This document shows positions 5,907 through 7,650 of a DNA stretch of 7,650 bases, one piece after another. The stretch is taken from assembly GCA_016550485.1 (NCBI GenBank), contig JABXGV010000093.1:1-7650 (forward strand), written 5' to 3'. The stretch is from an archaeon (GTDB taxonomy: Archaea > Asgardarchaeota > Hermodarchaeia > Hermodarchaeales > Hermodarchaeaceae). The stretch's first letter is position 1, and the number at the start of each line of letters is the position of its first letter. The translations under genes were made by a program, and so were the position numbers. The notes beneath the pieces are model-generated. The model worked only from the letters and a program-made list of their open reading frames with translations. It did not search any database and had not been told where the DNA came from.

Positions 5907-6085
5907 CAGAGGTCATGGGCCATGATTGTCTTCCGCTTATTCGCTTCAGCTCGCTCAGCTGCTGCTTTCAGGAGAGCCTCAATTCGTTTATTGAGTTCCT
6001 TGTAGGTTTCGCTGGAAACACTAAGTTTCGGTTTTCGTTTGTGAGCCCAATCAGAGACGGCTTTCTTTATGATGAAATCTGCCAT
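5906..6085 (-). CDS. Small histone-fold protein with truncated third helix (DUF1931-like)
   Basis: A 59-residue protein from ATG 6085 to a TGA at 5906-5908. After a short N-terminal helix (MADFIIKKAVSDWAH) and basic loop, LSVSSETYKELNKRIEALL forms the long central helix, which continues through AAAERAEANK. The protein ends RKTIMAHDL (51-59). This RKT...D pattern matches loop 2 of archaeal histones (RKTIKAEDI in HMf proteins), where Arg and Thr meet the DNA backbone and the Arg pairs with the later Asp. It ends right after the Asp-Leu, so helix 3 is nearly absent, as in short histone-fold proteins of the DUF1931 type. It should dimerise and bind DNA, but is unlikely to build long HMf-like chains. 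GGAGG at 6095-6099 lies nine bases before the ATG, and TATA-like elements stand at 6111-6119 and 6144-6149. It appears monocistronic. A short DNA-binding regulator of the same fold is the main alternative. Confidence 0.75.
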   Translation of the reverse strand: MADFIIKKAVSDWAHKRKPKLSVSSETYKELNKRIEALLKAAAERAEANKRKTIMAHDL

Positions 6086-6110
6086 TGTTTAGGTCCTCCA
6101 ACCGCGCAAG

Positions 6111-6149
6111 ATATATTAACAAAGGTTTGATGTATTGGAATGCTTTAAA
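6111..6149 (-). promoter_or_regulatory. Candidate TATA elements of the histone-fold gene
   Basis: On the minus strand GTTTAAAGC (around 6144-6149) and TTAATATAT (6119-6111) both resemble TATA boxes. The first would start transcripts near 6122 and keep the GGAGG at 6095-6099 in the leader; the second would start near 6090 and give an almost leaderless message. Which one is used cannot be told. The rest of the 135-bp gap (6086-6220) shows nothing except a small ACTTC/GAAGT hairpin (6206-6219) just after the stop of the next gene. Confidence 0.35.
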
Positions 6150-6220
6150 CTTGTAGTTAGACCACAAAAGCCTTTGCCTGACACGGTTTTAATGGCATTT
6201 CAGCTACTTCTAGCGAAGTT

Positions 6221-6784
6221 TCAGCGGGAGTTTCCAAAAATCGCAGTAGAATTGATGCCCTGCTCCTTTAACATTCGTTCGAGCATTTGCTGCCTTTCTT
6301 GAAAGTTGCTGACTGCCTCACCTAGGAGGTAGAGGAGTTCCCTATCTTGACCTTCAAGGTGTTGATCCAGTGCCACAAAGGATGAAGAAATATCCTTGCC
6401 GACAAGTTGCACACCAGCAGCGACTAATAAGAAGTTCCTGCGGAGTTCTTCTGATTCTGCAGTCTCAGCACTTGCTAGAGCCCAGAAGAAGAGGCTTTTA
6501 ACTAGTTTGAAGGCCCACAGAAGGGTGATTACTTGCCACTGAATTTCGCTACTGGTTTTTGGGATTTCGAGCAGGCGTCTCAGAATCCGGCTGCCTTCGC
6601 TTCGTGCCTGTGCAAACTTGGCTAGTGCTTCTGCTACTACTCCCTGCTTTGCTAATTGACTGCCCGAGGTCATCAGCTCAAAGAAGCGTTCCGGAAGATC
6701 TCTTAATACAGTAGACAAGTCAGTTGGACCTTTCCCCTCATTCTCTCTTAATTGCTCTTCTGGCACGTTGAATGTGTCCTCCAC
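6221..6784 (-). CDS. All-helical protein with a TPR/MIT-like segment, unknown function
   Basis: 187 residues from GTG 6784. A polar, charged N-terminus (1-24) is followed by helices throughout. Residues 43-72 (QLAKQGVVAEALAKFAQARS...) resemble one TPR- or MIT-like helical hairpin. A strongly hydrophobic stretch, WQVITLLWAFKLVKSLFFWALASA (83-106), looks amphipathic more than membrane-spanning because of its lysines. The last 50 residues are a charged helix suited to coiled-coil contact. No catalytic motif is seen and I do not recognise the family. Its start overlaps the end of the longin/DENN-like gene by 47 bp in another frame. GTG 6766 is an alternative start, with GGAGG at 6778-6782 eleven bases before it, reducing the overlap to 29 bp. 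Either way the two are one operon, and this product is a candidate partner of the upstream protein. Confidence 0.7.
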   Translation of the reverse strand: MEDTFNVPEEQLRENEGKGPTDLSTVLRDLPERFFELMTSGSQLAKQGVVAEALAKFAQARSEGSRILRRLLEIPKTSSEIQWQVITLLWAFKLVKSLFFWALASAETAESEELRRNFLLVAAGVQLVGKDISSSFVALDQHLEGQDRELLYLLGEAVSNFQERQQMLERMLKEQGINSTAIFGNSR

Positions 6785-7650
6785 GATGTGCGAGGTCTTT
6801 TATAATTCTGTAATCTTCTTGACTCAACCTTAGTAGCTTTGCCACCTCTCTGTCTGGAAGATTAGGAGAGGCGGCAAGGAATTGGGCTACCTCAGAGACG
6901 CGATTACAAAATGTCTGAAACACGCTTCCTGCTATTAGATGCCCCTCCTCTTGTGTGGTTGATTCGGTGGCGGTTTCAATTGTTGCAGCAAGCCCTAGCG
7001 ATTCAGGTGAAAACCCAGTAGTGTTAACTCTTTCGTCTTCGTCAAATATACTGACGTAAGTGAGGTCTGTGTGCTCCTCCTTTTCAAAGGTCGATTCGTA
7101 GGCTCTTGGAGGCAGGCTCAATATGAAGGAAAGAGGGGTGGATTGGTCGCGAAGCACTTGAAGTGCAGCACTAGCATCATCAAACCACATGACGGGAATG
7201 CGCCGTTTTTGGAGAGTTCGCAGAGCATTGATGATTTGCTCGTTCTGTGTTTTTTGTCCAATAACTAATAGAGGTACGCCAGCGAGTAACCCAAACACTA
7301 TAACATCTAGCCCAGTACCAAACTGTCCCCAGAGCTGGAAAACAGCGGGGTTCAATTCCCCTTCACTGGGAGCTTCCTCGAAGCTGGGCAGGTAGTCTTG
7401 AATGACTTCCTTCACCACTGGATTAAATGTCCTGAAAATGGCGACTTCACCTGTCCAACGTTGGAGGTTCTGTTTGAAGCGCTCTAGGAAAAGGGCGTTC
7501 AATGTCTTTAGAACTGCAAGGGCAGCCAACTCGTCATCCTCTTTATCCATCAGCGCCACGCACAGAACTGGTTCAGCCTCATCCCATGCAAACTTGTAGG
7601 TGCCCGTCTCAATTGACGTTATATCATCAGAAAGTAAATCCTGCCCAAAC
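6738..7650 (-). CDS. Longin-plus-DENN-like protein, 5' end outside the window
   Basis: The minus-strand frame stays open past GTG 7559 up to the window edge and gives 303 visible residues, so GTG 7559 is probably not the start. Visible residues 1-88 look like most of a longin domain: a strand pair, a strand at PVLCVALMD, a long helix of AALAVLKTLNALFLERF type, then WTGEVAIFRTFNPVVKEVI. Residues 114-150 contain DVIVFGLLAGVPLLVIGQK followed by a helix and RIPVMWFDD, the pattern of the DENN core (a buried helix, then rPvvi.G, a helix, and a proline strand). Residues 173-206, FILSLPPRAYE...HTDLTYVSIFDEDERV, match the next DENN strands, where a vDL-type motif is usual. The C-terminal 75 residues are helical and might include a helix-turn-helix (262-285). 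Eukaryotic longin-DENN proteins (folliculin, C9orf72, SMCR8) regulate small GTPases. The longin part is fairly likely; the DENN assignment is inference from pattern. Confidence 0.65.
   Translation of the reverse strand, partial: FGQDLLSDDITSIETGTYKFAWDEAEPVLCVALMDKEDDELAALAVLKTLNALFLERFKQNLQRWTGEVAIFRTFNPVVKEVIQDYLPSFEEAPSEGELNPAVFQLWGQFGTGLDVIVFGLLAGVPLLVIGQKTQNEQIINALRTLQKRRIPVMWFDDASAALQVLRDQSTPLSFILSLPPRAYESTFEKEEHTDLTYVSIFDEDERVNTTGFSPESLGLAATIETATESTTQEEGHLIAGSVFQTFCNRVSEVAQFLAASPNLPDREVAKLLRLSQEDYRIIKDLAHRGGHIQRARRAIKRE

Noticed and set aside
5915..6130. 71-residue forward open frame
   Set aside because: It lies opposite the histone-fold gene, runs through its promoter, and has a composition (many Cys, Phe, Ser) unlike a real protein. 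The minus-strand frame has a clear family motif and ribosome site.

Overview
The window looks like a piece of an archaeal chromosome, most probably from an Asgard archaeon. The evidence is indirect. Upstream gaps carry archaeal-type TATA/BRE elements instead of spaced -35/-10 boxes. There is a small histone-fold protein, a stand-alone roadblock/LC7 protein, a protein whose sequence pattern suggests a longin-plus-DENN architecture, a typical 23-residue leucine-rich-repeat protein, and a surface protease held by a C-terminal membrane anchor. GTG and TTG starts are common and Shine-Dalgarno (SD) motifs resemble GGAGG/GGTG. There is no rRNA or tRNA gene, no CRISPR array and no insertion sequence that I can see.

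Layout, left to right. Bases 3-182 hold the C-terminal end of an unrecognised + strand gene, followed by T-rich sequence. A 186-bp gap with AT-rich palindromes and a TATA box leads to a C45-type Ntn-hydrolase/acyltransferase (369-1502, +). It converges on a secreted, membrane-anchored C39-like cysteine protease (1555-2787, -). A compact divergent promoter region (about 2800-2885) separates that protease from a cytoplasmic LRR protein (2892-3701, +). Next comes a minus-strand group: roadblock/LC7 protein (4709-5095), PD-(D/E)XK nuclease only 2 bp downstream (3966-4706), and a 54-residue coiled-coil protein (3724-3888). A gap with a tandem 17-bp repeat separates the roadblock gene from a divergent multi-spanning membrane protein (5246-5809, +). 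The right end is again minus strand: a 59-residue histone-fold protein with a short third helix (5906-6085), an all-helical protein (6221-6784), and, overlapping it, a longin/DENN-like gene (6738-7650) whose 5' end lies outside the window.

Two small genes, the histone-fold protein and the coiled-coil protein, are easy to miss because of their length, but both have convincing composition and ribosome-binding sites. The most interesting theme is small-GTPase-regulator architecture (roadblock and probable longin-DENN) within about 2 kb, recalling the eukaryotic Ragulator and folliculin modules. In the same stretch the roadblock gene is tightly coupled to a nuclease. A functional link is inference only; no GTPase gene is visible here.
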